Notes: a model not told the origin generated them from the sequence alone. A stretch of 64,000 nucleotides of DNA from a bacterium (GCA_021803105.1 JAJZMC010000009.1:84625-148624), one strand, 5' to 3'. Positions 9,801-20,111 are shown, counted from the stretch's first letter. Numbers and translations are program-made.

Positions 9801-10039
9801 TCAATATGCTGTCAGCTAAACTAAATCCTATAACAACTACTAATAGTACACCAAACTATACTTTTACATGGCAAGGTGGCATTGGACCTTACAGCATATA
9901 TGATTCAACTAATCCTAATACTCCAGTTTGTAGTTCTTCTAGCTTTGAATGTAATTCATCGTCAGTTATTATTCCAACTGACACATTCTACGTTCAGGAT
10001 AGTACTGGAACAAAATCAGCATCAATACCAATCAATTAA
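6851..10039 (+). CDS. Bifunctional penicillin-binding protein 1A-like, with long C-terminal extension
   Basis: This 1062-aa class A PBP polymerises and cross-links peptidoglycan. A basic cytoplasmic tail (1-75) and one membrane segment (about 79-105) anchor it. The glycosyltransferase domain has E162-D-K-N-F and GGSTITQQLVK. The transpeptidase domain has S455-S-F-K, S523-R-N and K701-T-G-T. From about residue 880 a Thr/Ser/Asn-rich extension forms probable Ig-like beta domains, which makes the protein longer than usual PBP1A. Paired cysteines outside the membrane (CSATNC, CTVQQC, CETSC) suggest disulphides. It is monocistronic; its stop overlaps the convergent radA stop. Confidence 0.93.
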   Translation: MKYSKKRRTRNRNTITTRSGKSIVINKTLSDRKKSTKAIRAAEKATYLASLPKNPWLRILYRLHPKHLIDYWFSKNGVIMALKLFGIAVVIGFFLTIGLFAYFRKDLPQLKNISGDNIGGSVTYYDSTGKTILWQDYSAVKRIPVQSNQISKYMKEATVAIEDKNFYHEGAFSIRGIIRAAINDALGRPLQGGSTITQQLVKLNENWTNNRTITRKIKELILAVEVGNQYTKSEILTGYLNIAPYGSVDYGVQAAAEDYFHTTAANLTLPQAAMLAAIPQAPTYYSPYSDSKWNQAVTGNYFSASALLGRQHYILQQMVTQKYISQNQASAAEKVNILGEVYPEQGLYQNIKAPYFVLAAKQQLIHQFGNAVYNRGGLKVITTLNMAMQNHAQQLVASNFSSIQKLTNGRADEEATVTENVHNGWIVDLVGGVNFNNPVDGQINYAASVLIPPGSSFKPYDYATFINDNNNVGAGSVLYDQEGPLPGYPCTNHALPQNGGNCLMDYDFKQPGPITLRYAIGGSRNIPAVKTMLEAVPNDTSPGHVNSINKVISTASALMDNTTAQSLHQNTYNCYKQGTNMMTATYADTTQCYSSSAIGDGAFLYLDDHVNGLASLARLGNAIPRTFIVRITDSANKVIYQWRQPKGTQVVRPDAAYIVDSMLSDPNASYLPGSCSATNCTPLSSYGYKFQRYNGWDFAIKTGTTNNGYDGLMTSWSTKYATVSWVGNHTRNVNICTVQQCTMEYLTEPLTRGMMEFAHQGLKPVNWVQPSDIKVLPAFSFHPSGFYYGWKYPSPSTDLYPSWYVGNAGKQTSSLKIDKVSGLLATSCTPSDAIIQQNNTNTSTWNVDIFVNHGQPNINTSSTINSTGDSKYDNVHNCNDKKPSIILSAPKTCETSCTINTTVTQGTHLLTDPNYPQFPGTVTYALNGQTIYTYQIPVNSPATISVPFTYTPTSSGTGTITATVTDSVLYQATTSAQMSYGTPLNMLSAKLNPITTTNSTPNYTFTWQGGIGPYSIYDSTNPNTPVCSSSSFECNSSSVIIPTDTFYVQDSTGTKSASIPIN

Positions 10040-11379
10040 AGAAACTTTTTTATAGCCATAATAAGACTGTTAACAGTTTGAAGATTTCTTAATGACTTTC
10101 CCTTAATTAGAGGTCCGATAGCTCCATCAAAACCAAGCAGGTTGGCCTCCTTAAGACGTCTATCAATAAATGGAACATGCCTTATTTCACCAGATAAACC
10201 AACTTCACCAAAAACAACTAAATTAGCTTTTAAAGGATGCATTAAAAGAGCTGAAGCTATAGCCAATGACACGGCTAAATCTGCTGATGGTTCAGATAAA
10301 GAAATACCACCAACTACATTAATATAAACATCTTTATCATTTAATTTTAATTTTGTTCTTTGTTCAAGTACTGCAATTAACAAGTTCATCCTATTAATAT
10401 CGAAACCACTAGCTGTTCTTTTTGGATAACCAAAATTAGTTGATGACACTAAAGCCTGTACTTCCACTAAAATTGGCCTTGAACCCTCCATTGTAGCAGT
10501 AACTATGGATCCATCGGTATTAAATCTTTCTTCTAATAAAATTGCTGATGGATTTTTAATTATTTTAAACCCAACTTCATTCATTTCAAAAATTGCAACT
10601 TCATTAGTAGAACCAAATCTATTTTTGACAGCTTTTAAAAGCTTAAATCCACCGAATCGATCTCCTTCTAGTTGCAAAACTACATCCACCATGTGTTCTA
10701 ATAATTTAGGACCAGCAATATTACCCTCTTTAGTGACATGTCCAACCAGCAAAACGGCTGTATTGGTTTTTTTTGCTGCCTTAATAATTGCTTGAGTTGA
10801 GCCAGATATTTGACTAACACTACCCGCCACTGAAGTTAATAAACTAGAACTAATGGTTTGAACTGAATCAATAATAATAAGTTTATATTTACTTGTTAAA
10901 ATACTAGCGATAATATCATCAGTCGAATAACTTGTTACAATCTCTAAATCTACTTCATTAAAACCTAATCTTTTAGCTCTTTGACTAACTTGAGATACTG
11001 ATTCTTCACCTGAAACATAAATAACAGAATTGTAAGTTGCAACAAATGTAGCTAATTGAAGTAATAAAGTACTTTTACCGATCCCTGGTTGTCCAGTAAT
11101 TAAACTAACACTACCAGCTACTAAACCACCACCCAATAATTGATTTATCTCGGGAAAACCTACATCATATCTTATTAAGATATTATTATCTTTAGTAAAT
11201 AATTTCTCACCTTTTAACGGCACACCGACTTTCATAGAATCAAACATACTACCCGTATCCAACAATACCTGTTCTTCTAATGTATTCCATTCTAAGCAGC
11301 TAGGACAACGACCTGACCATTCGCTAAACTCTACAAAACAATTTTGACAAATAAACGTCGACTTATTTTTTTTCACCAT
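10036..11379 (-). CDS. radA: DNA repair and recombination protein RadA (Sms)
   Basis: RadA (447 aa) is a RecA-like helicase that extends D-loops in recombination and natural transformation. It has the N-terminal zinc finger C-x2-C...C-x2-C (CQNC, CPSC), the Walker A GQPGIGKST, the RadA-specific KNRFG motif (KAVKNRFGSTNE) and a C-terminal Lon-protease-like domain (GEVGLSGEIRHV). It starts 23 bases after the HExxH membrane protein and is the last gene of the clpC operon. A clpC-radA link is also known in Firmicutes, and fits HrcA/CIRCE control here. Confidence 0.96.
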   Translation of the reverse strand: MVKKNKSTFICQNCFVEFSEWSGRCPSCLEWNTLEEQVLLDTGSMFDSMKVGVPLKGEKLFTKDNNILIRYDVGFPEINQLLGGGLVAGSVSLITGQPGIGKSTLLLQLATFVATYNSVIYVSGEESVSQVSQRAKRLGFNEVDLEIVTSYSTDDIIASILTSKYKLIIIDSVQTISSSLLTSVAGSVSQISGSTQAIIKAAKKTNTAVLLVGHVTKEGNIAGPKLLEHMVDVVLQLEGDRFGGFKLLKAVKNRFGSTNEVAIFEMNEVGFKIIKNPSAILLEERFNTDGSIVTATMEGSRPILVEVQALVSSTNFGYPKRTASGFDINRMNLLIAVLEQRTKLKLNDKDVYINVVGGISLSEPSADLAVSLAIASALLMHPLKANLVVFGEVGLSGEIRHVPFIDRRLKEANLLGFDGAIGPLIKGKSLRNLQTVNSLIMAIKKFL

Positions 11380-11402
11380 TATTAGTCTATTATAAACTAA
11401 AA

Positions 11403-12401
11403 CTAATTTACCACTTGATAATTACCAGTAATTTGCTTCTCTAAACCGTCAAGTTGATTTGCAACTTTATTTCTCACTATTACTATCTGATTATACTGAT
11501 TAATCAAACTTTGTAACTGACGTATTTGGTTATTAATAACATAAACTTGCTGATTATATCCGGGAACTTGCTTATTATAACTATACGAATTAGTAGTTTG
11601 CATATGTTGTAAATTAATATAAAGCTTATTTAAATTGTACTTTTCGGGAGTCACAGTATTTTCTAATTTAGTAATTTGACTATTTAATGTTTTTAATTGG
11701 TTATCGTAATTAGTAATCAGAGTTTGACGGGAACTTAAAACGCCTTGATATCTTTCATCAAAAGATACAACTACCTGACGATTAGTAAAAAACTGCTTAT
11801 AATAAGCGTTAAGATCTGCCGGCAATACTGGACATTCAGTACCAAACGTAGAATTCATTTCATTAAATACGGCCCCAGGCTCAGTTTTTTTATATAAAGC
11901 TATCTCTTGTTTAATTCTTGGATTAGTAAGACCGTGTAGATAATAATTCTCAAGCATAACGTCTAAGTTATTTCTAGCTGATGTACTTAAACGACTATAT
12001 ATACCATGCAACATTTCATGAGCTGCAGTTACTTGTTCAAGACCATATAGCTTAGGATCTGTGACGGATAAAAGATATATCCCTCCTTCATTCCCGTGAT
12101 AACATCCCAAGACCGCCATTTGTTTAACATCAACATTAGGACACTGTTTAGCAAATAAAGATTGACTCAATAATTGCGGGTTATTAATATAAAATATCGT
12201 CCTCGCATAATTAGTCATAGTATCTAACGAAGCAAGTCGTGAAATCTGAGTACTAGGACGATAATTTAATAATTTAATGTCATCATAAAGTGTGAACCGT
12301 TCCAAAAATAAAATAAATAAAATACTTCCTGCCATTAATAAAACTACTAAAAGACCCACTACTGATTCCAGTTTAAAAGATAGTATTTTATTATTTTTCA
12401 T
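11403..12401 (-). CDS. Membrane-anchored putative zinc metallopeptidase (HExxH) with coiled-coil tail
   Basis: The 332-aa protein has one N-terminal membrane helix (about residues 13-33) and an outside domain with the zincin motif H128-E-M-L-H132 (TAAHEMLHGIYSRLS). A possible third ligand is E181 in FNEMNS. Cysteines at 87, 100 and 190 could form a disulphide. From about residue 215 a heptad-like, Gln/Asn/Leu-rich region predicts a coiled coil. I do not recognise a named family. It lies seven bases after clpC and 23 before radA, so it belongs to a heat-shock operon, suggesting a role in envelope protein quality control. Proteolytic activity is inference from the motif. Confidence 0.72.
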   Translation of the reverse strand: MKNNKILSFKLESVVGLLVVLLMAGSILFILFLERFTLYDDIKLLNYRPSTQISRLASLDTMTNYARTIFYINNPQLLSQSLFAKQCPNVDVKQMAVLGCYHGNEGGIYLLSVTDPKLYGLEQVTAAHEMLHGIYSRLSTSARNNLDVMLENYYLHGLTNPRIKQEIALYKKTEPGAVFNEMNSTFGTECPVLPADLNAYYKQFFTNRQVVVSFDERYQGVLSSRQTLITNYDNQLKTLNSQITKLENTVTPEKYNLNKLYINLQHMQTTNSYSYNKQVPGYNQQVYVINNQIRQLQSLINQYNQIVIVRNKVANQLDGLEKQITGNYQVVN

Positions 12402-12408
12402 TAAAAAT

Positions 12409-14913
12409 TTAAGCTAAAATTTTATTATCACTTTCAGAATATATTGAATAGCTAAGATCAGATGATTTAGTTGATACTATGATGATATCTCCTTTAGAAA
12501 ATTTATTACTTAACAAACTTTTTGAAATATAATCTTCAATAGTATCTTGAATTAAACGTCGTAAAGGTCTAACGCCATTTTTTACATCATATCCATTATT
12601 AAGCAAATATTTAACAGCTGAGTTAGTTAGCTGAATTGATAGGCCATGTTTAATTAATCTAATTTTTAAATCATCAATTTGTAAATTAATAATTTTTTGT
12701 ACATCAATCCTAGTTAATGCTCTAAATACGACTATTTTATCGACTCGATTTATCATTTCTGGACGCAATAGCTTTCTAAGCTCGACTAAAACATTTTCTT
12801 TATTAGCCTGGTGGATATCATCTAAATCTTTTAGTTCTGATTGGTTCGATACTCCAAAACCAAAGGTTGCTTCTTTTTGTAGTTTATCAGCTCCAAGATT
12901 ACTGGTCATTATAATAATAGTATTTGTAAAATCAATCTTTTTACCTTTTGCATCCGTTAAATAACCATCTTCTAAAATCTGTAACATCATATTGAAGACA
13001 TCCGGATGCGCCTTCTCAATTTCATCAAACAACACTAAACTATATGGCTGTCTTCTTATTTTATCCGTCAACTGTCCACCCTGATCATAACCAACGTAAC
13101 CAGCTGGAGCTCCAACCAAACGAGAGACAGTATGATGTTCACCGAACTCACTCATATCAATTTTAATTAAAGCAGATTCAGTACCATAAAATTCACGAGC
13201 TAAAACTCTACCTAATTCAGTTTTACCAACCCCAGTTGGACCCAAAAAGATAAATGATCCGATTGGTCTTTTTTCACTAGATATACCTGAACGATTACGT
13301 CTAATAGCCTGAGCTACTGCTTCAGTAGCTTCGTTTTGACCAATAATGTGTCTGCCTAATACTTTTTCTAGAGATAATAAATAATTTGCTTCAGAACTAA
13401 TTACTTTTTTGAGAGGTATACCCGTCATACGAGATATTACATCCGATAAATCTTCACTACTTAAAACTAATCTTTTTTTATTTTCAGAATTTTTTAATAA
13501 TTTAGTTAACTCCTCATTAATCTGAGACGCTTTTGTTTTATACCTTGCAGCTCTTTCATAATCTTCAGAATCAACTGAATCTTCAATTCTATTAGTCAGC
13601 AACCTTAATTCTTTTTGTAAGCTCCTAACCTTTGGACTAGATGTTAACTTACTAATCCTCAAGTGAGCTGAAGCTTCATCAATTAAATCAATCGCTTTAT
13701 CTGGCATATATCTATCATGAATATACCGTTTAGCTAACCCGACAGCATCTTCTAGAATAACATCATTAATTACTACATTATGAAACGCTTCATAATGTTT
13801 CTTAAGACCCTTTAAAATTGCTAATGTTTCTTGATCAGATGTCTCCGGTACTTGAATTGGCTGTAACCGACGCTCCAAAGCAGCATCTTTCTCAATATAT
13901 TTAGTATATTCAGTCGTAGTTGTAGCACCAATTAACCTTATAACTCCTCTAGCCAAAGCAGGTTTTAAAATATTTCCAGCATCCATAGCTCCTTCAGCTG
14001 CACCTGCTCCTATAATTAAATGAAGCTCATCAACAAATAAAATAGTCTTTTTATCTTTTTCTAATTCAGCCATTACTTTTTTCAATCGATCTTCAAATTC
14101 ACCACGATATTTAGTACCAGCAATCATACCTGCTAGATCTAACATAATAATACGTCGATCCAATAAACTATCAGGCACCTCCTCACTCACAATTCTCTGG
14201 GCTAACCCTTCAACGATGGCGGTTTTTCCAACACCCGGTTCACCAATTAAGACAGGGTTATTTTTAGTACGACGATTTAGTATTGTTATTAAGCGATGAA
14301 TCTGACTATCACGACCTACAACCGGATCTAATTTTTTTTGTTTAGCTAAAAGTGTTAAGTCAGTACCAAATGATTCTAATATTGTTTTTTTTAAATTCTT
14401 TTGAATCTTTCTAGCATCAAAATTTCCTGAATGAACTTGGTCATATTGTTGTCTATTAAGAAAATCGGTTAACTCATTAACTACTGTTTCGACATCAATA
14501 TTCATACTCCGTAACAATGTAGAAGCTCTAGAATTTTTCTGATTTAAAATACTAAAAATTATATGTTCAGTACCACAATATTCCTGATTATAATCTTGCG
14601 CCAAATCATATGCCATTCTAAGCGTTAATTTAGCAGTCTCGCTTAAACCCTTTATGGAGCCATTCATTAGAATAGTTTTTGGTGTTAAATTTAAGGCCAT
14701 TTTAGCGCGTTCAAGATTAATTCCGACTCTTTCTAAAACCTTCGCTCCCATACTACTATTTTGAGCTAAAACACCCAATAAAAGGTGTTCTGTGCCAACA
14801 TAAGCACTACCAACACTACGAGCAATTACTTCAGCATGTTTTAAACTTGCTAATGCATTATTAGTTAAATGATTTAAAAACTCTTTAAAATCTTGATCAC
14901 TATTTGGAAACAT
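12409..14913 (-). CDS. clpC: ATP-dependent Clp protease ATP-binding subunit ClpC
   Basis: An 834-aa Hsp100 AAA+ unfoldase. Two Clp N-repeats cover about residues 1-145. The first AAA module has Walker A GEPGVGKT near residue 224. A UVR-containing middle domain ([14 protein letters not shown]) and the second Walker A GPTGVGKT near residue 557 follow. The single UVR motif marks ClpC rather than ClpA or ClpB. An FGFG loop may serve as the ClpP contact. It is the first gene of clpC-HExxH-radA and is preceded by a perfect CIRCE element, so HrcA should repress it. Confidence 0.96.
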   Translation of the reverse strand: MFPNSDQDFKEFLNHLTNNALASLKHAEVIARSVGSAYVGTEHLLLGVLAQNSSMGAKVLERVGINLERAKMALNLTPKTILMNGSIKGLSETAKLTLRMAYDLAQDYNQEYCGTEHIIFSILNQKNSRASTLLRSMNIDVETVVNELTDFLNRQQYDQVHSGNFDARKIQKNLKKTILESFGTDLTLLAKQKKLDPVVGRDSQIHRLITILNRRTKNNPVLIGEPGVGKTAIVEGLAQRIVSEEVPDSLLDRRIIMLDLAGMIAGTKYRGEFEDRLKKVMAELEKDKKTILFVDELHLIIGAGAAEGAMDAGNILKPALARGVIRLIGATTTTEYTKYIEKDAALERRLQPIQVPETSDQETLAILKGLKKHYEAFHNVVINDVILEDAVGLAKRYIHDRYMPDKAIDLIDEASAHLRISKLTSSPKVRSLQKELRLLTNRIEDSVDSEDYERAARYKTKASQINEELTKLLKNSENKKRLVLSSEDLSDVISRMTGIPLKKVISSEANYLLSLEKVLGRHIIGQNEATEAVAQAIRRNRSGISSEKRPIGSFIFLGPTGVGKTELGRVLAREFYGTESALIKIDMSEFGEHHTVSRLVGAPAGYVGYDQGGQLTDKIRRQPYSLVLFDEIEKAHPDVFNMMLQILEDGYLTDAKGKKIDFTNTIIIMTSNLGADKLQKEATFGFGVSNQSELKDLDDIHQANKENVLVELRKLLRPEMINRVDKIVVFRALTRIDVQKIINLQIDDLKIRLIKHGLSIQLTNSAVKYLLNNGYDVKNGVRPLRRLIQDTIEDYISKSLLSNKFSKGDIIIVSTKSSDLSYSIYSESDNKILA

Positions 14914-14978
14914 TTATATTTAAACTTTCATTTAACGACAATTTAATGTCTTATTATTATATTTCAAATACTAATTTT

Positions 14979-15007
14979 ATAATAAATAATTAGCACTCAA
15001 TAGTCAA
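14979..15007 (-). promoter_or_regulatory. Sigma-70-type promoter of clpC
   Basis: On the minus strand TTGACT (15002-15007) and TATTAT (14979-14984) are separated by exactly 17 bases. The -35 box falls inside the spacer of the CIRCE palindrome, so a bound repressor would block RNA polymerase. The leader is about 60 bases. Confidence 0.75.
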
Positions 15008-15016
15008 GAGTGCTAA
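14990..15016 (-). promoter_or_regulatory. CIRCE operator (HrcA binding site)
   Basis: The sequence is a perfect TTAGCACTC - 9 bases - GAGTGCTAA inverted repeat, identical to the CIRCE consensus. HrcA binds it and represses heat-shock genes when GroEL is free. Here it covers the clpC promoter and should control clpC, the HExxH protein gene and radA. No hrcA or groEL gene is in the window. Confidence 0.95.
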
Positions 15017-15033
15017 TTTTTATTATCCAAAAT

Positions 15034-16221
15034 CTATTGACCGTGTTCTTCAATAGCTTCCAAAAGTTCATTTTCTAAATCTGTTTTTTTCTTTAATTTT
15101 GGCTGTTTTGCAAGATCTGCAGTATGAATATTTGTACTGTCGATTAATGGCACGCTTTCTTGTAGATCTGCTTTAATAGTTTTTTTCTCGGCTATAATAT
15201 CTAGTTCATAACCAGTTAATTTAGAGGCTAATCTAACATTTTGACCATTTTTACCAATAGCAATACTAAGTTGATCTTCTGCGACAATTACATTGGCTTT
15301 TTTATTATTAGACTCAATATTTACATCAATGACTTTAGTTGGACTTAAAGCATTTATAATAAACTGTTTAGGATCTTCATCCCATACAATAATGTCTATC
15401 TTTTCTTGATCACCAATTTCTGACATTACAGCATTAACCCGGGTTCCATGACCACCGACAAATGTACCGACTGGATCAACTCCCTTAATATTACTAAAAA
15501 CCGCTAGTTTAGTCCTAATGCCGGCCTCACGGGAAATACCCTTGATCTCAACAGCTCCATTTTCCATTTCTGGAACTTCATTTTTGAATAATAACTGAAT
15601 AAATTCTGGACAAGCACGACTTAAAATTAATTGTGGACCACGAAAACCCTTTTCAACATCTTTTAAATATACTTTCACTCTTTGACCAGAATAATAATGC
15701 TCACCTATTATCTGTTCTGTTTTAGGCATAATACCTTGAATTCGACCTAAATCAATTCTAACTATATTATTTTCGACTCTAGCTACGTTAGCATTTATAA
15801 TCGTACCAATCTTATCTTCAAATTCTTCCATAATCATTTCGCGTTCTGTTTCTCGAATCTTCTGTAAAATTACTTGCTTAGCAGTTTGAGCAGCTACACG
15901 TCCAAAATTATCTACTTTTTCATGAACTTCGATAGTATCACCAATCTTAATATCTTTTTTCATCACCTGAGCATTTTTCAAATCAATCTCATATAGTTTA
16001 TTGGTTATTTTAGCTACTACTTCTTTGGTTATATAAGCATCAACGTCACCATTATTTAAGTTCATATTAATTCTTATTTCCTGCTCTCTATCACCATAAT
16101 CTTTTTTATAAGCCGCGACTAATGCTTGTTCTACAATATTTTGAACAATATCCTCAGGCAAATTTTTCTCTTCAGCAATTGTTCTAATAGCTAAAGCTAG
16201 TTGTTTAATATCTAAATCCAT
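15034..16221 (-). CDS. nusA: Transcription termination/antitermination factor NusA
   Basis: NusA (395 aa) binds RNA polymerase and nascent RNA to modulate pausing and termination. An N-terminal polymerase-binding domain (1-125) is followed by an S1 domain (about 130-200) and two KH domains (about 200-345; IAIGKNGQNVRLASKL is the second GxxG loop). There is no C-terminal acidic-repeat extension, which is normal outside proteobacteria. An AGGAG Shine-Dalgarno lies seven bases before the ATG. It stands alone: the usual rimP upstream and infB downstream neighbours are missing here. Confidence 0.96.
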   Translation of the reverse strand: MDLDIKQLALAIRTIAEEKNLPEDIVQNIVEQALVAAYKKDYGDREQEIRINMNLNNGDVDAYITKEVVAKITNKLYEIDLKNAQVMKKDIKIGDTIEVHEKVDNFGRVAAQTAKQVILQKIRETEREMIMEEFEDKIGTIINANVARVENNIVRIDLGRIQGIMPKTEQIIGEHYYSGQRVKVYLKDVEKGFRGPQLILSRACPEFIQLLFKNEVPEMENGAVEIKGISREAGIRTKLAVFSNIKGVDPVGTFVGGHGTRVNAVMSEIGDQEKIDIIVWDEDPKQFIINALSPTKVIDVNIESNNKKANVIVAEDQLSIAIGKNGQNVRLASKLTGYELDIIAEKKTIKADLQESVPLIDSTNIHTADLAKQPKLKKKTDLENELLEAIEEHGQ

Positions 16222-16258
16222 ATCAATCTCCTATCTCTTTTTTGGGTAAGTTTGCATT

Positions 16259-16284
16259 AAAAAATCCGACTCAATTGCCGGACT
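16259..16284 (-). terminator. Hairpin plus T-run inside the nusA leader (possible attenuator)
   Basis: On the minus strand AGTCCG pairs with CGGATT (one G-T pair) around a 10-base loop and is followed directly by TTTTTT, the form of an intrinsic terminator. It lies between the nusA promoter and the nusA start, almost at the 5' end of the transcript. No minus-strand gene lies upstream for it to terminate, so it may attenuate nusA itself. Confidence 0.5.
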
Positions 16285-16296
16285 ATCTAATTAATT

Positions 16297-16325
16297 ATTC
16301 TATTTGTTTATCTCTTAAAAGTCAA
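16297..16325 (-). promoter_or_regulatory. Promoter of nusA
   Basis: On the minus strand TTGACT (16320-16325) and TAGAAT (16297-16302) are 17 bases apart. The predicted start near 16290 places the terminator-like hairpin at the very beginning of a leader of about 70 bases. Confidence 0.75.
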
Positions 16326-16434
16326 TATTTACTTATTTTAAACTACACATTAATCATAGATAAGTGACATTAATCACGTTAATTTGTGAATCCCATCAAA
16401 TTCTGTATTTTTACTGAAGAGAAATTAATAACGT

Positions 16435-16488
16435 TTGAATTATTTCATTAAATAATATTATAATCATACTAATGATAAAGAGAGGGGG
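16435..16488 (+). promoter_or_regulatory. Promoter and strong Shine-Dalgarno of the aldo/keto reductase gene
   Basis: TTGAAT (16435-16440) and a consensus TATAAT (16459-16464) are 18 bases apart. AGAGGGGG (16481-16488) then ends five bases before the ATG at 16494. This is a conventional leadered gene, unlike the leaderless plus-strand genes nearby. Confidence 0.75.
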
Positions 16489-16493
16489 TTACA

Positions 16494-17468
<975 letters not shown>

Positions 17469-17493
17469 ATTTTATTTTGTTATATAAAAATAC

Positions 17494-17522
17494 ATGACTA
17501 AAGATCTATAGATTGTTACAAT
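17494..17522 (+). promoter_or_regulatory. Leaderless promoter of the M1 aminopeptidase gene
   Basis: ATGACT (17494-17499) and TACAAT (17517-17522) are 17 bases apart, and the -10 box ends exactly six bases before the ATG at 17529. No Shine-Dalgarno site is present. Confidence 0.65.
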
Positions 17523-17528
17523 AAATTG

Positions 17529-20111
17529 ATGCCAAATTATGTCAAACGTTTATACACTCAATTTAAGCCTGAAAATTACAATCTAACTCTTACTGTAGAT
17601 GATAAAAATCTTAAATTCAATGGTACAGTTATAATAACTGGTAATAAAGTTGATAAGCCGAGCAAACGTTTTGTCTTTCATCAAAAAGACTTAAAAATCA
17701 TATCAGCAACTGTCCAAAAAGAAGACAAAAAACAGTTATTAAATATTCCGATTGTTCGTATTAATACACAAAACAGTTTAAATGAAGTGAGATTACACAC
17801 TAAAGATCTAATATATTCCGGCCATTACATTATAAAAATAAACTTCGAAGGTAAAATTAATAATAATCTAGATGGAATTTATCCTGGATATTTTAAAGAC
17901 AAAAAAATTAAAAAAACGATCATAGCTACACAATTTGAAAGTCATCATGCTAGACAAGCTTTTCCATGTATTGATGAACCAGAAGCTAAAGCTACATTTG
18001 ATTTATCTTTAATAACTAATAAAGCATATACCGTACTAGCCAATACTCCGATTTTAACTTCAAAAAATAATAAAAACCTTCAAACAGTTAGGTTTGAAAC
18101 AACTCCGCCAATGAGCACCTACCTACTAGCTTTCGTAATTGGAGAATTAGAATATCTAGAAACAATAACTAAAAATAAAATTACCATTAGATCTTATAGC
18201 ACACCCGATAAAGTGCAGCTTACTAAATTCAGCATTAAAGTAGCTCAACAAATATTAGACTTTTTCAGTGATTATTTTCAAATAGATTACCCTTTAAAAA
18301 AGCTTGACTTAGTTGCATTACCAGATTTTAGCTCAGGCGCTATGGAAAACTGGGGATTAATTACATTCCGTGAAATCTGTTTGCTTACCGATGAAAAAGA
18401 TAACAAAATTGATTCTATGCAACAAATTGCTTTAGTTATAGCTCACGAAATTTCACACCAATGGTTTGGTAATTTAATAACTATGAAGTGGTGGAATGAT
18501 TTATGGCTAAACGAAAGCTTTGCTAATTTAATGGAATATAGAGCTTGTGATGCTATCTATCCCGAGTGGAATATTTGGGAACAATTTATAAACAACGAAA
18601 TCAGTACTGCTAAAAGAAGAGACTCCCTAACTAATGTACAGCCTGTAAGAACTACTGTTAAACACCCCGATGAAATAGGTACTTTATTCGACCCATCAAT
18701 AGTTTATGCGAAAGGTGGCTCTGTTTTATATATGCTAATGAATTATCTAGGTGAAGATAATTTTAAAAATAGTTTAAACCTTTATTTTAATCGTTATAAA
18801 TATTCAAACACTACGGCTAACGATTTATGGAATACTATGAGTGAAGTTAGTAAAATAAACATTAATAATTTCATGAATAACTGGATTAATGTCCCTGGTT
18901 ACCCAATCGTAACAATCGACTGGCAACCATTTAAACCGAGAGCTACTATTAGCCAAACAAGATTCACTATCGATAACATAGAAAATAAAACAGTCAATGA
19001 TGCAATTTGGCATGTTCCTCTTTTTCCTAACCGTACAATAAAGCCTGATTTACTGACTAAAAAATCTAAAAATATTTTTGTTACTACAAAAAATGATAAA
19101 ACACCATTATTACTAAACTATTTAGGACAATCCTATTTTCTACCATATTATAAAAATCAGGATCATCTATCATTAATCAAAAATAATATAAAATCTTATA
19201 GTACAATAACTAGATTTTTATTGTTAAATAACTACAATCTTCTTCAAAGAAATAAACTATGTAAGTTAAGTGAAGTATTAAATTTAATACATGGTTATTC
19301 TAAAGAAAATGATGATAATGTTTGGTCCAATATTACAGCCATATTTTATGAGGCAAAACGTTTAACGGAAGATGATGCAGTTTTTAAAAACAAATTAAAT
19401 TTGCTAATTAGTAATTTCTTAACACCCTTAATTAATCAGATAGGTTTTGATAGTAATCCAACCGAAACCTCAAAATATATTAGACTAAAAAGCTTCATTT
19501 TATCCTTAGCAGCGTCAGTTGACCATCCAACTGTATTATTAGAAGCAAAAAAACGTTTCAAAAATTTCAAAAATCCAATAGATATTAATCCAAATATTAG
19601 AAACATAGTCTACTATGTGGCTATTAAAGACAATGCTAACTTTAATAAACTATTAAAGTTACACAACGAATTAACAATATCGGATGAAAAAGAAGAAATA
19701 GCTGCCGCTTTATCTTCTACAAAAGATTTAGATAAAATTAAAATATTATTAGACTTATTAAAAACTGACAACGTAAAAACACAAGATTTAATTCATTTTT
19801 TTAGTTATCTTTTCAGGAATTATTATGCTAGAAAAATAACCTGGGAATGGATGAAAAAAAATTGGTCGTATCTCGAAATTACTTATAAATCGGATAAAAG
19901 TTTTGGTCTTTTTGCTAGAATTGTTGCCAATGTATTTAGTCACCAGGAAGAACTTATAGAATACAAAAAATTCTTTAATTCAAAAACTGATCAACCCGCG
20001 CTTAAGCGTGATATACTTCTTGGCATTGCTGAAATTGAAAGTAAAATAACCTGGCGAAATTCCAATAAAGATGACTTGAAAAAATGGCTTGAAAAAACCA
20101 AGTCAATTTAA
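17529..20111 (+). CDS. pepN: M1 family zinc aminopeptidase (aminopeptidase N-like)
   Basis: An 860-aa gluzincin that removes N-terminal residues from peptides. The exopeptidase motif GAMENWG is followed by the zinc site H306-E-x2-H310 (HEISHQWFGN), with the third ligand in NESFANLMEY 18 residues on. Domains in order are an N-terminal beta saddle (1-195), the catalytic domain (195-440), a small beta domain and a helical C-terminal ERAP1-like domain. I start at the ATG, not the TTG one codon before, because the promoter spacing fits the ATG. There is no signal peptide, so it is cytoplasmic and probably recycles imported peptides. Confidence 0.94.
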   Translation: MPNYVKRLYTQFKPENYNLTLTVDDKNLKFNGTVIITGNKVDKPSKRFVFHQKDLKIISATVQKEDKKQLLNIPIVRINTQNSLNEVRLHTKDLIYSGHYIIKINFEGKINNNLDGIYPGYFKDKKIKKTIIATQFESHHARQAFPCIDEPEAKATFDLSLITNKAYTVLANTPILTSKNNKNLQTVRFETTPPMSTYLLAFVIGELEYLETITKNKITIRSYSTPDKVQLTKFSIKVAQQILDFFSDYFQIDYPLKKLDLVALPDFSSGAMENWGLITFREICLLTDEKDNKIDSMQQIALVIAHEISHQWFGNLITMKWWNDLWLNESFANLMEYRACDAIYPEWNIWEQFINNEISTAKRRDSLTNVQPVRTTVKHPDEIGTLFDPSIVYAKGGSVLYMLMNYLGEDNFKNSLNLYFNRYKYSNTTANDLWNTMSEVSKININNFMNNWINVPGYPIVTIDWQPFKPRATISQTRFTIDNIENKTVNDAIWHVPLFPNRTIKPDLLTKKSKNIFVTTKNDKTPLLLNYLGQSYFLPYYKNQDHLSLIKNNIKSYSTITRFLLLNNYNLLQRNKLCKLSEVLNLIHGYSKENDDNVWSNITAIFYEAKRLTEDDAVFKNKLNLLISNFLTPLINQIGFDSNPTETSKYIRLKSFILSLAASVDHPTVLLEAKKRFKNFKNPIDINPNIRNIVYYVAIKDNANFNKLLKLHNELTISDEKEEIAAALSSTKDLDKIKILLDLLKTDNVKTQDLIHFFSYLFRNYYARKITWEWMKKNWSYLEITYKSDKSFGLFARIVANVFSHQEELIEYKKFFNSKTDQPALKRDILLGIAEIESKITWRNSNKDDLKKWLEKTKSI

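Noticed and set aside
16259..16284. Terminator of an upstream minus-strand gene
   Set aside because: The region upstream holds only the nusA promoter and the divergent aldo/keto reductase gene, so the hairpin belongs to the nusA leader.
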